10,618 nucleotides of DNA from Bordetella parapertussis (GCA_945900685.1 CAMDJS010000066.1:1-10618); one strand, 5' to 3'; positions 1-7,832 are shown, numbered from the stretch's first letter. The notes: generated by a model not told the origin, from the letters alone. A program made the numbers and translations.

Positions 1-55
1 CGACGATGAGTGCAAAGCACTGCTCGCCGCTTTCCGTTTCCCGTTCAAGAACTGA
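1..55 (+). CDS. rplE: 50S ribosomal protein L5, C-terminal end (partial)
   Basis: Only the last 17 codons are present, read from position 2 to the TGA at 53-55. They encode [17 protein letters not shown], which matches the usual L5 ending (E. coli L5 ends LLAAFDFPFRK). L5 binds 5S rRNA and forms part of the central protuberance of the 50S subunit. The gene starts upstream of the window and is followed directly by rpsN, as in the standard spc operon order. The rpsN ribosome binding site overlaps its stop codon, which suggests translational coupling. The call rests on a short tail plus gene order. Confidence 0.9.
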   Translation, partial: DDECKALLAAFRFPFKN

Positions 56-63
56 GGTGCCCT

Positions 64-369
64 GTGGCTAAAGTAGCTTTGATCGAGCGCGAGCTCAAGC
101 GTGACAAACTGGTCGCCAAGTACGCGAAAAAACACGCGGAACTGAAAGCGATTTCTACCGACTTCAAGCGCACCGATGAAGAGCGTGCCGCTGCCCGTCT
201 GGAATTGCAAAAGTTGCCCCGCAACGCGAACCCCACACGTCAGCGCAACCGTTGCGCTATCACCGGTCGCCCTCGTGGCACCTTCCGTCAATTTGGTTTG
301 GGTCGCGCCAAGATCCGTGAAATGGCCTTCGCAGGCAATATTCCCGGCATCACCAAAGCCAGCTGGTAA
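64..369 (+). CDS. rpsN: 30S ribosomal protein S14
   Basis: Starting at GTG 64, this encodes 101 residues beginning [16 protein letters not shown], the same length as E. coli S14. S14 sits in the head of the 30S subunit. This is the long form without the zinc-binding cysteines: the C-terminal core [20 protein letters not shown] has a single Cys. The frame is open further upstream, to an ATG at position 10, but that stretch is inside rplE, and the family start MAK fixes the start at the GTG. A GAGGTG ribosome binding site at 54-59 overlaps the rplE stop and lies 4 nt before the start. The next gene, rpsH, follows after 20 nt. Confidence 0.97.
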   Translation: MAKVALIERELKRDKLVAKYAKKHAELKAISTDFKRTDEERAAARLELQKLPRNANPTRQRNRCAITGRPRGTFRQFGLGRAKIREMAFAGNIPGITKASW

Positions 370-389
370 GCAGGCAGGAGAAATTCAAT

Positions 390-785
390 ATGAGCATGAG
401 TGATCCCATTGCCGACCTTTTGACGCGTATTCGTAACGCGCAGATGGTGGCCAAGCCGACTGTGTCGGTGCCATCGTCCAAGGTCAAAATTGCCATCGTC
501 CAGGTCTTGAAGGAAGAGGGCTATATCGATGGCTTTCGCGTCAAAACCGACGACGGCAAATCCGAGTTGGAAATTTCCCTCAAGTACTACGCAGGCCGTC
601 CCGTGATAGAGCGCATTGAGCGCGTGTCACGTCCTGGTTTGCGTGTCTACAAGGGACACAACGCCATTCCGCAAGTCATGAACGGTCTGGGTGTGGCGAT
701 TGTCACCACCCCCAAGGGTGTCATGACCGATCGCAAAGCACGCGCCACTGGCGTGGGCGGCGAAGTTCTTTGCTACGTGGCTTAA
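390..785 (+). CDS. rpsH: 30S ribosomal protein S8
   Basis: The product is 131 residues, starting [18 protein letters not shown], closely matching the S8 N-terminus. The C-terminal signature for binding helix 21 of 16S rRNA is visible ([22 protein letters not shown]). S8 is a primary 16S rRNA-binding protein of the 30S platform. In E. coli it also represses spc operon translation at a site near the start of rplE; that site would lie upstream of this window, so it cannot be judged here. AGGAG at 376-380 is the ribosome binding site, 9 nt before the ATG. A second in-frame ATG two codons in is less likely, because the family start is MSM. Confidence 0.98.
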   Translation: MSMSDPIADLLTRIRNAQMVAKPTVSVPSSKVKIAIVQVLKEEGYIDGFRVKTDDGKSELEISLKYYAGRPVIERIERVSRPGLRVYKGHNAIPQVMNGLGVAIVTTPKGVMTDRKARATGVGGEVLCYVA

Positions 786-798
786 GGGAGAAACACAG

Positions 799-1332
799 AT
801 GTCCCGCGTTGCCAAAATGCCCGTCACCGTCCCCGCAGGAGTGGACGTGACCATGAACGAACAGCACATCAGCGTCAAAGGCGCTGGTGGTCAACTCTCT
901 ATCGCCAACAATGCGTTGGTCAAAGTCGTGCGCCAAGCCGACGCAATCACCTTCGAGCCAGCCAACGAAAGCCGTGAAGCTAACGCCATGAGCGGTACTT
1001 TGCGCCAGTTGGTCAACAACATGGTGGTCGGTGTGACCAAAGGCTTTGAGAAAAAACTCAGCCTGGTCGGCGTGGGTTACAAAGCGGCCGCACAAGGCGC
1101 CAAATTGAACCTGGCTGTCGGCTACTCGCACCCTGTCAACATCGATATGCCCTCCGGTATCAAGGTCGAAACACCGACACCTACCGAGGTCATCATCAAA
1201 GGCGCTGACCGCCAACGTGTGGGTCAAATCGCTGCTGAAATTCGCGCTGTTCGTCCACCTGAGCCTTACAAAGGCAAAGGTATCCGTTATTCGGACGAAA
1301 AGATCACGATCAAAGAGACCAAGAAGAAATAA
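799..1332 (+). CDS. rplF: 50S ribosomal protein L6
   Basis: The product is 177 residues, matching the usual L6 length, starting [18 protein letters not shown]6 consists of two related alpha/beta domains and sits at the base of the L7/L12 stalk near the sarcin-ricin loop. The second domain ends with the conserved [15 protein letters not shown] segment and a Lys-rich tail (KETKKK). GGGAGA at 786-791 serves as ribosome binding site. It follows rpsH by 13 nt and precedes rplR by 11 nt, the standard spc order. A long open frame on the opposite strand across this gene is a codon-bias shadow. Confidence 0.98.
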   Translation: MSRVAKMPVTVPAGVDVTMNEQHISVKGAGGQLSIANNALVKVVRQADAITFEPANESREANAMSGTLRQLVNNMVVGVTKGFEKKLSLVGVGYKAAAQGAKLNLAVGYSHPVNIDMPSGIKVETPTPTEVIIKGADRQRVGQIAAEIRAVRPPEPYKGKGIRYSDEKITIKETKKK

Positions 1333-1343
1333 GGAGCTGCAAC

Positions 1344-1709
1344 ATGCTAAGCAAAAAACAGCAGCGTCTGCGCCGTTCGCGTCAAACCCGCATCCGTATC
1401 GCCACACAAGGCGTGGCGCGTTTGATGGTCAACCGCACCAATTTGCATATCTATGCCAGCGTCATTTCCGGCGACGGCACAAAGGTGATTGCCTCTGCTT
1501 CCACAGCCGAAGCCGATGTACGCAAGAGCTTGGGCGCTGTCGGCAAAGGTGGCAACACCCATGCAGCTCAAATCATCGGCACGCGCATTGCTGAAAAAGC
1601 AAAAGCGGCAGGTGTAGAAAAAGTCGCTTTCGACCGTTCAGGCTTCGCCTACCACGGTCGCGTCAAAACATTGGCAGATGCCGCGCGCGCAGCCGGCCTT
1701 CAGTTTTAA
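1344..1709 (+). CDS. rplR: 50S ribosomal protein L18
   Basis: The product is 121 residues (E. coli L18 is 117). It has the basic N-terminus [13 protein letters not shown] and the conserved C-terminus [26 protein letters not shown] is recognisable by its FDRSG and YHGRVK blocks. L18 binds 5S rRNA together with L5 in the central protuberance. AAGGAG at 1331-1336 overlaps the rplF stop codon and is a strong ribosome binding site 7 nt before the ATG. Gene order rplF-rplR-rpsE is the normal one. Confidence 0.98.
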   Translation: MLSKKQQRLRRSRQTRIRIATQGVARLMVNRTNLHIYASVISGDGTKVIASASTAEADVRKSLGAVGKGGNTHAAQIIGTRIAEKAKAAGVEKVAFDRSGFAYHGRVKTLADAARAAGLQF

Positions 1710-1727
1710 CAGACACGGATACACAAC

Positions 1728-2246
1728 ATGGCAAAAGTTCAAGCAAAAGTGCAAGACGACAGTCGTGACGACGGTCTGAAGGAAAAAATGATCGCGGTCA
1801 ATCGCGTCACCAAAGTGGTCAAGGGCGGTCGAATTCTCGGCTTCGCTGCGCTCACAGTGGTCGGCGATGGCGACGGTCGCGTCGGCATGGGCAAAGGCAA
1901 ATCCAAAGAAGTGCCTGCTGCGGTGCAAAAAGCCATGGAAGAGGCCCGCCGCAACATGCACAAAGTGTCATTGAAAAACGGCACCATCCACCACAACGTG
2001 ACCGGTCACCACGGTGCTGCCAATGTGCAAATGGCGCCAGCCCCTAAGGGTACCGGCATCATTGCAGGTGGTCCTATGCGCGCGGTGTTCGAAGTCATGG
2101 GCATCACAGACATCGTGGCCAAAAGTCATGGTTCATCCAACCCGTACAACATGGTTCGCGCCACGTTGGATGCATTGATCAAATCCACCACAGCCTCCGA
2201 AGTGGCGGCCAAACGTGGCAAGAGCGTCGAAGATCTCTTCGTCTAA
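1728..2246 (+). CDS. rpsE: 30S ribosomal protein S5
   Basis: The product is 172 residues. The N-terminal double-stranded-RNA-binding-like domain contains [20 protein letters not shown] and the [20 protein letters not shown] stretch typical of S5. The C-terminal domain contains [19 protein letters not shown] and a run ending in [11 protein letters not shown]5 lies near the mRNA entry channel and contributes to decoding accuracy. The ribosome binding site is weak compared with its neighbours (CGGA at 1716-1719), so expression may depend on coupling to rplR, 18 nt upstream; that is inference. Confidence 0.98.
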   Translation: MAKVQAKVQDDSRDDGLKEKMIAVNRVTKVVKGGRILGFAALTVVGDGDGRVGMGKGKSKEVPAAVQKAMEEARRNMHKVSLKNGTIHHNVTGHHGAANVQMAPAPKGTGIIAGGPMRAVFEVMGITDIVAKSHGSSNPYNMVRATLDALIKSTTASEVAAKRGKSVEDLFV

Positions 2247-2261
2247 TCCGGAAGCAGCGAC

Positions 2262-2447
2262 ATGACCACATCTACTTCAACCGTCAAAGTGCAATTGGTG
2301 CGCAGCCCCATCGGCACCAAAGAGTCTCACCGTGCCACCGTGCGCGGTTTGGGCTTGCGCAAAATCGGCAGCACCAGCGAATTGCAGGACACACCTGCAG
2401 TGCGCGGCATGATCAACAAGATCAGCTACCTGGTCAAAGTTCTTTAA
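2262..2447 (+). CDS. rpmD: 50S ribosomal protein L30
   Basis: The product is 61 residues, typical for bacterial L30. The family core is visible as [27 protein letters not shown] in shortened form: the SPIG and [11 protein letters not shown] blocks, then [14 protein letters not shown] at the end. L30 is a small surface protein of the 50S subunit, absent from many bacterial lineages but normally present in betaproteobacteria. GGAAG at 2251-2255 is the ribosome binding site. The gene sits 15 nt after rpsE and 11 nt before rplO, the standard position. Confidence 0.97.
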   Translation: MTTSTSTVKVQLVRSPIGTKESHRATVRGLGLRKIGSTSELQDTPAVRGMINKISYLVKVL

Positions 2448-2458
2448 GGGCCACAGCC

Positions 2459-2890
2459 ATGCAACTCAATGAAATCAAGCCCGCAGACGGCTCTCGCAAA
2501 AACCGCCGCCGTGTCGGCCGCGGTATCGGCTCCGGTCTGGGTAAAACCGCCGGTCGCGGTCACAAAGGTCAAAAGTCCCGTTCAGGCGGCTACCACAAGG
2601 TAGGTTTTGAAGGCGGTCAAATGCCTTTGCAGCGTCGCTTGCCCAAGCGCGGCTTCAAGTCACGCACCTTGCGTTACAACGAAGAAGTCACTTTGGCCTC
2701 TTTGCAAATCTTGGAAGCCACCGACATTGACATGCTGACGTTGAAAACCGCAGGCCTCATCAGCCAAATGGCCAAAGTGGTCAAGGTTATCAAGACTGGC
2801 GAGATTTCCCGCGCAGTCAAATTGAACGGCATCGGTGCCACAGCAGCAGCCAAGTCGGCCATTGAAGCCGCTGGCGGCACGATCGCTTAA
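2459..2890 (+). CDS. rplO: 50S ribosomal protein L15
   Basis: The product is 143 residues, the usual L15 length. The Gly- and Arg-rich N-terminal extension that threads into 23S rRNA is clear ([20 protein letters not shown] and [18 protein letters not shown]). The globular C-terminal domain ends in [19 protein letters not shown]15 is a late-assembling 50S protein. The ribosome binding site is short (AAGGG spanning the rpmD stop), so coupling to rpmD is plausible. secY begins 19 nt downstream. Confidence 0.98.
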   Translation: MQLNEIKPADGSRKNRRRVGRGIGSGLGKTAGRGHKGQKSRSGGYHKVGFEGGQMPLQRRLPKRGFKSRTLRYNEEVTLASLQILEATDIDMLTLKTAGLISQMAKVVKVIKTGEISRAVKLNGIGATAAAKSAIEAAGGTIA

Positions 2891-2909
2891 AGCAACAAGG
2901 AAGAAGCAA

Positions 2910-4226
2910 TTGGCAACCGGTTCAAGCACAGTTAAAACAGACAAGTACGGAGACTTGCGTCGCCGGCTCGTCTTTTTGCTGCTCGCGCTGGTGGTTTATC
3001 GCCTTGGCACGCACATTCCTGTGCCCGGCATAGACCCAACCCAATTACAGCAATTGTTCAAAGACCAGCAAGGCGGCATCCTCAGCTTGTTCAACATGTT
3101 CTCGGGCGGCGCCTTGTCGCGCTTCAGTATTTTTGCGCTCGGCATCATGCCCTACATCTCTGCATCCATCATCATGCAGTTGATGTCCTATGTCGTGCCC
3201 AGCATGGAAGCCCTCAAAAAAGAAGGCGAAGCCGGACGCCGCAAGATCACGCAATACACACGTTACGGCACGTTAGGTCTCGCCATCTTTCAATCACTTG
3301 GCATCGCCATGGCGTTGGAATCATCTGCTGGACTGGTCAATGCACCTGGCATCGGTTTTCGTGTCACTGCCATGGTGTCTCTCACTGCTGGCACCATGTT
3401 TTTGATGTGGCTGGGCGAACAAATCACCGAGCGCGGTTTAGGTAACGGCATTTCCATCATCATTTTTGCTGGCATTGCAGCAGGCCTGCCTCAGTCCATT
3501 GGTGGCATGCTCGAGTTGGTTCGCACAGGCGCTATGGGCCCCATCATTGCGATCTTGATCGTCTTGCTGGTTGGTGCCATCACCTATTTCGTGGTGTTCG
3601 TCGAGCGCGGTCAGCGAAAAATTCTGGTTAACTATGCAAGACGCCAAGTGGGTAACAAGGTGTATGGCGGTCAGTCATCGCATTTGCCTCTAAAGCTCAA
3701 TATGTCGGGCGTCATCCCGCCGATTTTTGCGTCTTCCATCATTTTGTTGCCCTCTACCATCGTCAGTTGGTTTAGCGCAGGCTCTAGCCTCAACTGGCTC
3801 AAAGATATTTCTGCGGCCCTGTCGCCCGGTCAGCCTTTGTACGTCATGTTGTACGCCGTGGCCATCATCTTTTTCTGCTTTTTCTATACCGCCTTGGTGT
3901 TCAACAGCCGTGAAACAGCAGACAACCTCAAGAAAAGCGGCGGCTTCATCCCGGGTATCCGTCCGGGCGACCAGACTGCCAAGTTCGTTGACAAAATTTT
4001 GTTGCGCCTGACTTTGGCCGGTGCCATCTACATCACGTTTGTGTGTCTGGTTCCCGAGTTTTTGATCCTCAAGTACAACGTGCCGTTCTATTTCGGCGGC
4101 ACTTCATTGCTGATTATTGTGGTGGTCACCATGGACTTCATGGCCCAAGTGCAAAACTACCTCATGAGTCAGCAGTACGAATCTCTGCTTAAAAAGGCCA
4201 ACTTCAAGATGGCTCCAGGTGGTTGA
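2910..4226 (+). CDS. secY: SecY preprotein translocase channel subunit
   Basis: From TTG 2910 the product is 438 residues, the usual length for betaproteobacterial SecY. It starts [20 protein letters not shown]. SecY is the ten-helix inner-membrane channel through which SecA or the ribosome passes unfolded proteins, with SecE and SecG as partners. Visible landmarks are the first helix (residues about 20-38), the plug-side VPGIDP, the SecY signature [19 protein letters not shown] at about 74-92, the second signature LGNGISIII, and the cytoplasmic-loop PGIRPG with R351, equivalent to the essential Arg357 of E. coli. The frame continues upstream to an ATG inside rplO, but family length and AAGGAAG at 2897-2903, 6 nt before TTG, choose the TTG. 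infA starts 8 nt after the stop. Confidence 0.97.
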   Translation: MATGSSTVKTDKYGDLRRRLVFLLLALVVYRLGTHIPVPGIDPTQLQQLFKDQQGGILSLFNMFSGGALSRFSIFALGIMPYISASIIMQLMSYVVPSMEALKKEGEAGRRKITQYTRYGTLGLAIFQSLGIAMALESSAGLVNAPGIGFRVTAMVSLTAGTMFLMWLGEQITERGLGNGISIIIFAGIAAGLPQSIGGMLELVRTGAMGPIIAILIVLLVGAITYFVVFVERGQRKILVNYARRQVGNKVYGGQSSHLPLKLNMSGVIPPIFASSIILLPSTIVSWFSAGSSLNWLKDISAALSPGQPLYVMLYAVAIIFFCFFYTALVFNSRETADNLKKSGGFIPGIRPGDQTAKFVDKILLRLTLAGAIYITFVCLVPEFLILKYNVPFYFGGTSLLIIVVVTMDFMAQVQNYLMSQQYESLLKKANFKMAPGG

Positions 4227-4234
4227 TTGGGCGC

Positions 4235-4453
4235 ATGGCCAAGGACGACGTCATCCAGATGCAAGGCGAGGTTGTTGAAAACCTCCCCAACGCAACTTTC
4301 CGGGTCAAACTGGAAAATGGACACGTGGTGCTCGGACATATTTCCGGCAAGATGCGAATGCACTACATCCGCATCCTGCCGGGAGACAAAGTGACAGTGG
4401 AAATGACGCCCTACGATTTAACCAGGGCAAGAATTGTGTTCCGCGCCAAGTGA
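4235..4453 (+). CDS. infA: Translation initiation factor IF-1
   Basis: From ATG 4235 the product is 72 residues, exactly the IF-1 length, starting [19 protein letters not shown]. It is a single OB-fold (S1-like) domain with the conserved [20 protein letters not shown] block. IF-1 occupies the 30S A site during initiation and supports IF-2 and IF-3. A TTG at 4223 overlapping the secY stop would add four residues, but the family start is MAKDD. Placement between secY and rpmJ is common in betaproteobacteria, whereas in E. coli infA is elsewhere. Many Burkholderiales carry a second infA copy; that cannot be seen here. Confidence 0.97.
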   Translation: MAKDDVIQMQGEVVENLPNATFRVKLENGHVVLGHISGKMRMHYIRILPGDKVTVEMTPYDLTRARIVFRAK

Positions 4454-4476
4454 GGCGTTGAGCGAAAGAGTTTGTT

Positions 4477-4507
4477 GGAATGCGCAGGGTGCGTGTTCCG
4501 GGTTTTT
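4477..4507 (+). promoter_or_regulatory. Hairpin followed by T5 in the infA-rpmJ gap (possible attenuator)
   Basis: Positions 4477-4485 (GGAATGCGC) can pair with 4491-4499 (GCGTGTTCC). This gives a 9-bp RNA stem with two G-U wobbles and a 5-nt loop (AGGGT). Four bases after the stem there is a run of five T (4503-4507). The layout resembles a weak intrinsic terminator, but the 4-nt gap (CGGG's GGG between stem and T run) and the short T run make full termination unlikely. It sits in the first long gap of the cluster (65 nt), just before rpmJ, where the spc and alpha operons meet in many bacteria. Partial termination or RNA processing is inference. Confidence 0.5.
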
Positions 4508-4518
4508 AGGAGAATGAA

Positions 4519-4632
4519 ATGAAAGTTTCGGCTTCGGTCAAAACAATTTGCCGCAACTGCAAGATCATCCGCCGCAAGGGCGTGGTGCGGGTTATCTGCA
4601 CCGACCCGCGTCACAAACAGCGTCAAGGCTGA
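4519..4632 (+). CDS. rpmJ: 50S ribosomal protein L36
   Basis: The product is 37 residues, [20 protein letters not shown] through to DPRHKQRQG. The zinc ribbon is complete: Cys11, Cys14, Cys27 and His32. This is therefore the zinc-binding (C+) form, the smallest protein of the 50S subunit. Its 37-residue form with [10 protein letters not shown] is typical of Comamonadaceae-like Burkholderiales. TAGGAG at 4507-4512 is the ribosome binding site, 6 nt before the ATG. Another ATG at 4514 reads ATG-AAA-TGA and stops at once, overlapping this start, so it is not the gene start. Confidence 0.97.
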   Translation: MKVSASVKTICRNCKIIRRKGVVRVICTDPRHKQRQG

Positions 4633-4659
4633 TCGAACAACGCATTCAAGAGGTTACTC

Positions 4660-5025
4660 ATGGCACGTATCGCTGGTATCAATATTCCGCCCCATAAGCA
4701 CACCGAAATCGGTTTGACATCGATCTTCGGCATCGGTCGCACTCGCGCTCGCAAAATCTGCGAAGCATGCGGTATCGACTATGCGAAAAAAATCAAAGAT
4801 TTGACAGACTCTGATCTGGAAAAAATCCGCGACCAAATCGCACACTTCACCATTGAAGGTGACTTGCGCCGCGAAACCACCATGAACATCAAGCGTTTGA
4901 TGGACATAGGTTGCTACCGCGGTTTCCGTCACCGTCGCGGTCTGCCCATGCGTGGTCAGCGTACCCGTACCAATGCACGTACCCGCAAGGGCCCCCGCAA
5001 GGCGGCTCAATCGCTGAAGAAATAA
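4660..5025 (+). CDS. rpsM: 30S ribosomal protein S13
   Basis: The product is 121 residues starting [20 protein letters not shown]. The helix-two-turn-helix motif ([19 protein letters not shown]) and the S13 signature region [20 protein letters not shown] followed by [12 protein letters not shown] are present. S13 is in the 30S head and contacts the P-site tRNA and bridge B1 with its basic tail. AAGAGG at 4648-4653 is the ribosome binding site. In E. coli, S4 represses the alpha operon at a pseudoknot before rpsM; the 27-nt gap here is too short for that element by itself. Confidence 0.98.
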   Translation: MARIAGINIPPHKHTEIGLTSIFGIGRTRARKICEACGIDYAKKIKDLTDSDLEKIRDQIAHFTIEGDLRRETTMNIKRLMDIGCYRGFRHRRGLPMRGQRTRTNARTRKGPRKAAQSLKK

Positions 5026-5037
5026 AGAGGGACCTCC

Positions 5038-5442
5038 ATGGCAAAAGCACCCGTCAACTCAGCCGCACAACGCGTGCGCAAAAAAGTCCGCAAAAATGTG
5101 GCGGACGGCATTGCACACGTGCATGCTTCATTCAACAACACCATCATCACCATCACCGATCGCCAGGGCAATGCTTTGTCTTGGGCTTCATCAGGTGGTC
5201 AAGGTTTCAAGGGCTCACGCAAGTCCACACCGTTTGCCGCTCAGGTGGCTTCCGAAGTGGCCGGCCGTGCAGCCATGGATCAGGGCATCAAGAACCTCGA
5301 CGTCGAGATCAAAGGACCCGGCCCCGGCCGCGAGTCTTCAGTTCGCGCGTTAGCAGCCTTGGGCATTCGCATCAACTCCATTTCTGATGTGACGCCGGTT
5401 CCTCACAACGGATGCCGTCCGCAAAAGCGCCGTCGCATCTGA
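5038..5442 (+). CDS. rpsK: 30S ribosomal protein S11
   Basis: The product is 134 residues. The family core [20 protein letters not shown] and the [20 protein letters not shown] loop are clear, and it ends in the invariant [20 protein letters not shown] plus I. S11 is on the 30S platform near the E site and the mRNA exit. The ribosome binding site GAGGGA (5027-5032) is followed by CCTCC right before the ATG, so the site could fold on itself. It follows rpsM by 12 nt. The next gap, to rpsD, widens to 85 nt. Confidence 0.98.
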   Translation: MAKAPVNSAAQRVRKKVRKNVADGIAHVHASFNNTIITITDRQGNALSWASSGGQGFKGSRKSTPFAAQVASEVAGRAAMDQGIKNLDVEIKGPGPGRESSVRALAALGIRINSISDVTPVPHNGCRPQKRRRI

Positions 5443-5460
5443 TTTCAACCCAAGCCCACC

Positions 5461-5504
5461 GCCGTTGTTGCAAGCAGCAACGGCTCCCCGTTTTCATTAA
5501 CGGG
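5461..5504 (+). other. Two tandem RNA hairpins in the rpsK-rpsD gap
   Basis: Hairpin one: 5461-5470 (GCCGTTGTTG) pairs with 5475-5484 (CAGCAACGGC), a 10-bp stem with one G-U pair and loop CAAG. Hairpin two: 5487-5492 (CCCGTT) pairs exactly with 5499-5504 (AACGGG), loop TTCATT. Neither is followed by a T run, so these do not look like intrinsic terminators. The rpsD ribosome binding site (AAGGAAG, 5516-5522) starts 12 nt after the second stem and is left unpaired. They may affect mRNA processing or stability, or the ratio of upstream to downstream products; that is inference. Confidence 0.6.
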
Positions 5505-5527
5505 CAGATGACAAAAAGGAAGTTCAA

Positions 5528-6151
5528 GTGGCACGTTACTTAGGCCCCAAGGCCAAACTCTCACGCCGTGAAGGCACCGACCTGTTTTTGAAGAGCGCAC
5601 GCCGCTCTATCGCTGACAAGTCTAAATTCGACAGCAAGCCCGGACAACACGGTCGCACTTCCGGCCAGCGTATGTCTGACTTCGGTTTGCAATTGCGCGA
5701 AAAACAAAAAGTCAAACGCATGTATGGCGTGTTGGAGCGTCAGTTCCGCCGCTATTTCGCCATGGCCGATCAGCAAAAGGGCAACACCGGTTCCAACCTG
5801 TTGTCATTGCTTGAATCGCGTCTGGACAATGTGGTCTACCGCATGGGCTTTGGCTCCACCCGCGCTGAAGCGCGTCAACTGGTTTCTCACAAAGCCATCA
5901 CCGTCAACGGCCACCAGGTGAACATTCCTTCCTACTTGGTCAAGGCGGGTGACGTGGTGAGTGTGCGTGAGAAATCCAAAAAACAAGGTCGCGTGATCGA
6001 AGCTCTGCAACTGGCAACCCAAGTCGGTATGCCTGCATGGGTGGACGTCAACATAGACAAAGCTGAAGGCATTTTTAAGAAAGCGCCTGACCGTGACGAA
6101 TTTGCGGCTGACATCAACGAATCACTCATCGTTGAGTTGTATTCGCGTTAA
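5528..6151 (+). CDS. rpsD: 30S ribosomal protein S4
   Basis: The product is 207 residues from GTG 5528, starting [21 protein letters not shown]4 is a primary 16S rRNA-binding protein that nucleates 30S body assembly, and in E. coli it represses the alpha operon. The N-terminal domain lacks the zinc cysteines (C- form). The S4 RNA-binding domain runs from about residue 97 to 160 ([20 protein letters not shown], then SHKAITVNG). The ending [14 protein letters not shown] is typical. AAGGAAG at 5516-5522 is 5 nt before the start. The downstream gap to rpoA is 109 nt, the longest in the cluster. Confidence 0.98.
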   Translation: MARYLGPKAKLSRREGTDLFLKSARRSIADKSKFDSKPGQHGRTSGQRMSDFGLQLREKQKVKRMYGVLERQFRRYFAMADQQKGNTGSNLLSLLESRLDNVVYRMGFGSTRAEARQLVSHKAITVNGHQVNIPSYLVKAGDVVSVREKSKKQGRVIEALQLATQVGMPAWVDVNIDKAEGIFKKAPDRDEFAADINESLIVELYSR

Positions 6152-6153
6152 CC

Positions 6154-6237
6154 GAGGCTCCACGGCCTCTTGAATCCGCCGCCCCGCACGCTGTTGTGTG
6201 GGGGTCATCATCTAGCCTTACCGGTGTAACGAACCGG
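6154..6237 (+). other. Three tandem RNA hairpins in the rpsD-rpoA gap
   Basis: Hairpin one: GAGGC 6154-6158 with GCCTC 6165-6169, loop TCCACG. Hairpin two: CCCCGCAC 6182-6189 with GTGTGGGG 6196-6203, an 8-bp stem with one G-U pair and loop GCTGTT. Hairpin three: CCGGT 6221-6225 with ACCGG 6233-6237, loop GTAACGA. None is followed by a T run. I see no convincing sigma70 promoter in this 109-nt gap. The first and third stems are only 5 bp and could be chance; the second is the strongest. The rpoA ribosome binding site begins about 10 nt after the third stem. Confidence 0.55.
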
Positions 6238-6260
6238 GGGCATTGAGAAGGAAAAAACGA

Positions 6261-7256
6261 ATGCAAACAAATCTTCTGAAGCCCAAAGCCATTCAGGTCG
6301 AACAACTCGGTCACAACAAATCCAAAGTAACACTCGAGCCTTTTGAACGTGGCTATGGCCACACACTGGGTAATGCGTTGCGCCGCGTTTTGTTGTCATC
6401 CATGGTCGGTTATGCCGTGACGGATGTCACCATCGCCGGTGTTTTGCACGAATACTCATCCATTGACGGCGTGCAAGAAGACGTGGTCAATATTTTGTTG
6501 AACCTCAAAGGTGTGGTGTTCAAACTGCACAACCGTGACGAAGTCACACTCAGCTTGCGCAAAGATGGCGAAGGCCAAGTCACCGCTGCTGACATCCAGA
6601 CACCGCACGATGTGGAGATCATCAACCCCGAGCACGTGATTGCCAATTTGTCGCACGGCGGCAAAATTGACATTCAATTGAAAGTTGAAAAAGGCCGTGG
6701 TTATGTGCCTGGTTCTATGCGCTGCCACGCGGACGAAGTCAACAAATCCATCGGCCGCATTGTGCTCGACGCTTCTTTCTCACCGGTCAAGCGCGTGAGC
6801 TACAGCGTTGAAAACGCCCGCGTGGAACAGCGTACCGACTTGGACCGCTTGGTGGTTGAAATCGAAACCAACGGTGCCATCACTGCAGAAGACGCAGTGC
6901 GCTCATCAGCCAAAATTTTGGTTGAGCAATTGGCCGTGTTCGCGCAACTCGAAGGTAACGAACTGGCTGCATTTGATACGCCAGCACCGCGCAGCTCAGT
7001 GCAGGTTGACCCGATCCTGTTGCGTCCTGTGGACGAACTCGAACTCACAGTTCGCTCTGCGAATTGCCTCAAAGCAGAAAACATTTTCTACATCGGCGAT
7101 TTGATTCAGCGCACCGAAAACGAATTGCTTAAGACGCCAAACCTGGGCCGCAAATCTTTGAACGAAATCAAAGAAGTGTTGGCTTCACGTGGTTTGACAT
7201 TGGGCATGAAACTTGAAGGTTGGCCACCCAGTGGCTTGGAAGCCAAGCGTATTTAA
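6261..7256 (+). CDS. rpoA: RNA polymerase alpha subunit
   Basis: From ATG 6261 the product is 331 residues, starting [17 protein letters not shown]. RpoA dimerises to nucleate RNA polymerase assembly. The N-terminal domain (about 1-235) has the [20 protein letters not shown] dimer motif at 28-47. The linker (about 236-249) leads to the C-terminal domain (250-331), which contacts UP-element DNA and activators. Arg265, Asn268, Cys269, Gly296, Lys298, Ser299 and Glu302, the E. coli DNA-contact set, are all present at the same numbers. An in-frame TTG at 6243 is possible but unlikely given the family start and AAGGA at 6248-6252. Confidence 0.98.
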   Translation: MQTNLLKPKAIQVEQLGHNKSKVTLEPFERGYGHTLGNALRRVLLSSMVGYAVTDVTIAGVLHEYSSIDGVQEDVVNILLNLKGVVFKLHNRDEVTLSLRKDGEGQVTAADIQTPHDVEIINPEHVIANLSHGGKIDIQLKVEKGRGYVPGSMRCHADEVNKSIGRIVLDASFSPVKRVSYSVENARVEQRTDLDRLVVEIETNGAITAEDAVRSSAKILVEQLAVFAQLEGNELAAFDTPAPRSSVQVDPILLRPVDELELTVRSANCLKAENIFYIGDLIQRTENELLKTPNLGRKSLNEIKEVLASRGLTLGMKLEGWPPSGLEAKRI

Positions 7257-7267
7257 AACAAAACAGA

Positions 7268-7308
7268 GCGGTGTTCACACCGCCTCCCCTGGCCGTACCT
7301 GATACGGC
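7268..7308 (+). other. Two tandem RNA hairpins in the rpoA-rplQ gap
   Basis: Hairpin one: GCGGTG 7268-7273 pairs exactly with CACCGC 7278-7283, loop TTCA. Hairpin two: GCCGTA 7292-7297 pairs exactly with TACGGC 7303-7308, loop CCTGA. After the second stem comes GGCCGGC, which can alternatively pair with the GGCC at 7291-7294. No T run follows, so termination is not indicated. The rplQ ribosome binding site (AAGGA, 7330-7334) is outside the stems. Confidence 0.6.
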
Positions 7309-7340
7309 GGCCGGCAAAACAACGTCATAAAGGAAAAATC

Positions 7341-7730
7341 ATGCGTCACGGACACGGACTTCGCAAACTCAACCGCACCAGCTCTCACCGACTGGCCATG
7401 TTGCAAAACATGATGAACTCGTTGATCGAACACGAAGTCATCAAAACCACATTGCCCAAAGCCAAAGAACTGCGTCGCGTGATCGAGCCAATGCTCACAC
7501 TCGGTAAAGAACCCACACTCTCCAACAAGCGTTTGGCCTTTAACCGTTTGCGTAATCGCGACAACGTCGTCAAGTTGTTTGCAGAGTTAGGCCCACGTTA
7601 CAAAACACGTCCAGGCGGCTACACACGCATTTTGAAAATGGGTTATCGCGTGGGTGACAACGCACCGATGGCCTTGGTCGAGTTGGTTGACCGCCCGGAA
7701 GTGCAAGACACACCCGCTGCAAGCGAATAA
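7341..7730 (+). CDS. rplQ: 50S ribosomal protein L17
   Basis: The product is 129 residues, starting [20 protein letters not shown], the L17 hallmark. The core continues with [20 protein letters not shown] and ends in the family block [20 protein letters not shown] followed by LVELVD. A short low-complexity tail, [12 protein letters not shown], is variable in the family. L17 sits near the polypeptide exit tunnel of the 50S subunit. AAGGA at 7330-7334 is the ribosome binding site, 6 nt before the ATG. It is the last protein gene of the alpha operon, and a tRNA gene begins 21 nt after its stop. Confidence 0.98.
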   Translation: MRHGHGLRKLNRTSSHRLAMLQNMMNSLIEHEVIKTTLPKAKELRRVIEPMLTLGKEPTLSNKRLAFNRLRNRDNVVKLFAELGPRYKTRPGGYTRILKMGYRVGDNAPMALVELVDRPEVQDTPAASE

Positions 7731-7734
7731 CAGT

Positions 7735-7740
7735 TACAAT
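7735..7740 (+). promoter_or_regulatory. Possible -10 element (TACAAT) before the initiator tRNA
   Basis: TACAAT at 7735-7740 differs from the sigma70 -10 consensus TATAAT at one base. Transcription from it would begin around 7747, just ahead of the mature tRNA 5' end at 7752. No good -35 hexamer lies 16-18 nt upstream (7712-7717 reads ACCCGC), so this is a weak prediction. The tRNA may instead be transcribed only by read-through from rplQ. Confidence 0.3.
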
Positions 7741-7751
7741 TAAGAACACGA

Positions 7752-7828
<77 letters not shown>

Positions 7829-7832
7829 AATA

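Noticed and set aside
721..1407. A 228-codon open frame on the - strand across rplF.
   Set aside because: It lies fully antisense to rpsH, rplF and rplR, has a composition rich in His, Phe and Asp typical of reverse-strand shadows, and shows no family resemblance.
2835..2909. An ATG-started N-terminal extension of secY beginning inside rplO.
   Set aside because: The added residues are frame-shifted rplO sequence; SecY family length and the ribosome binding site support TTG 2910.
4633..4659. An S4-binding alpha-operon leader pseudoknot before rpsM as in E. coli.
   Set aside because: The gap is only 27 nt and lies directly after rpmJ; no such fold can be seen, though pairing with rpmJ coding sequence cannot be excluded by eye.
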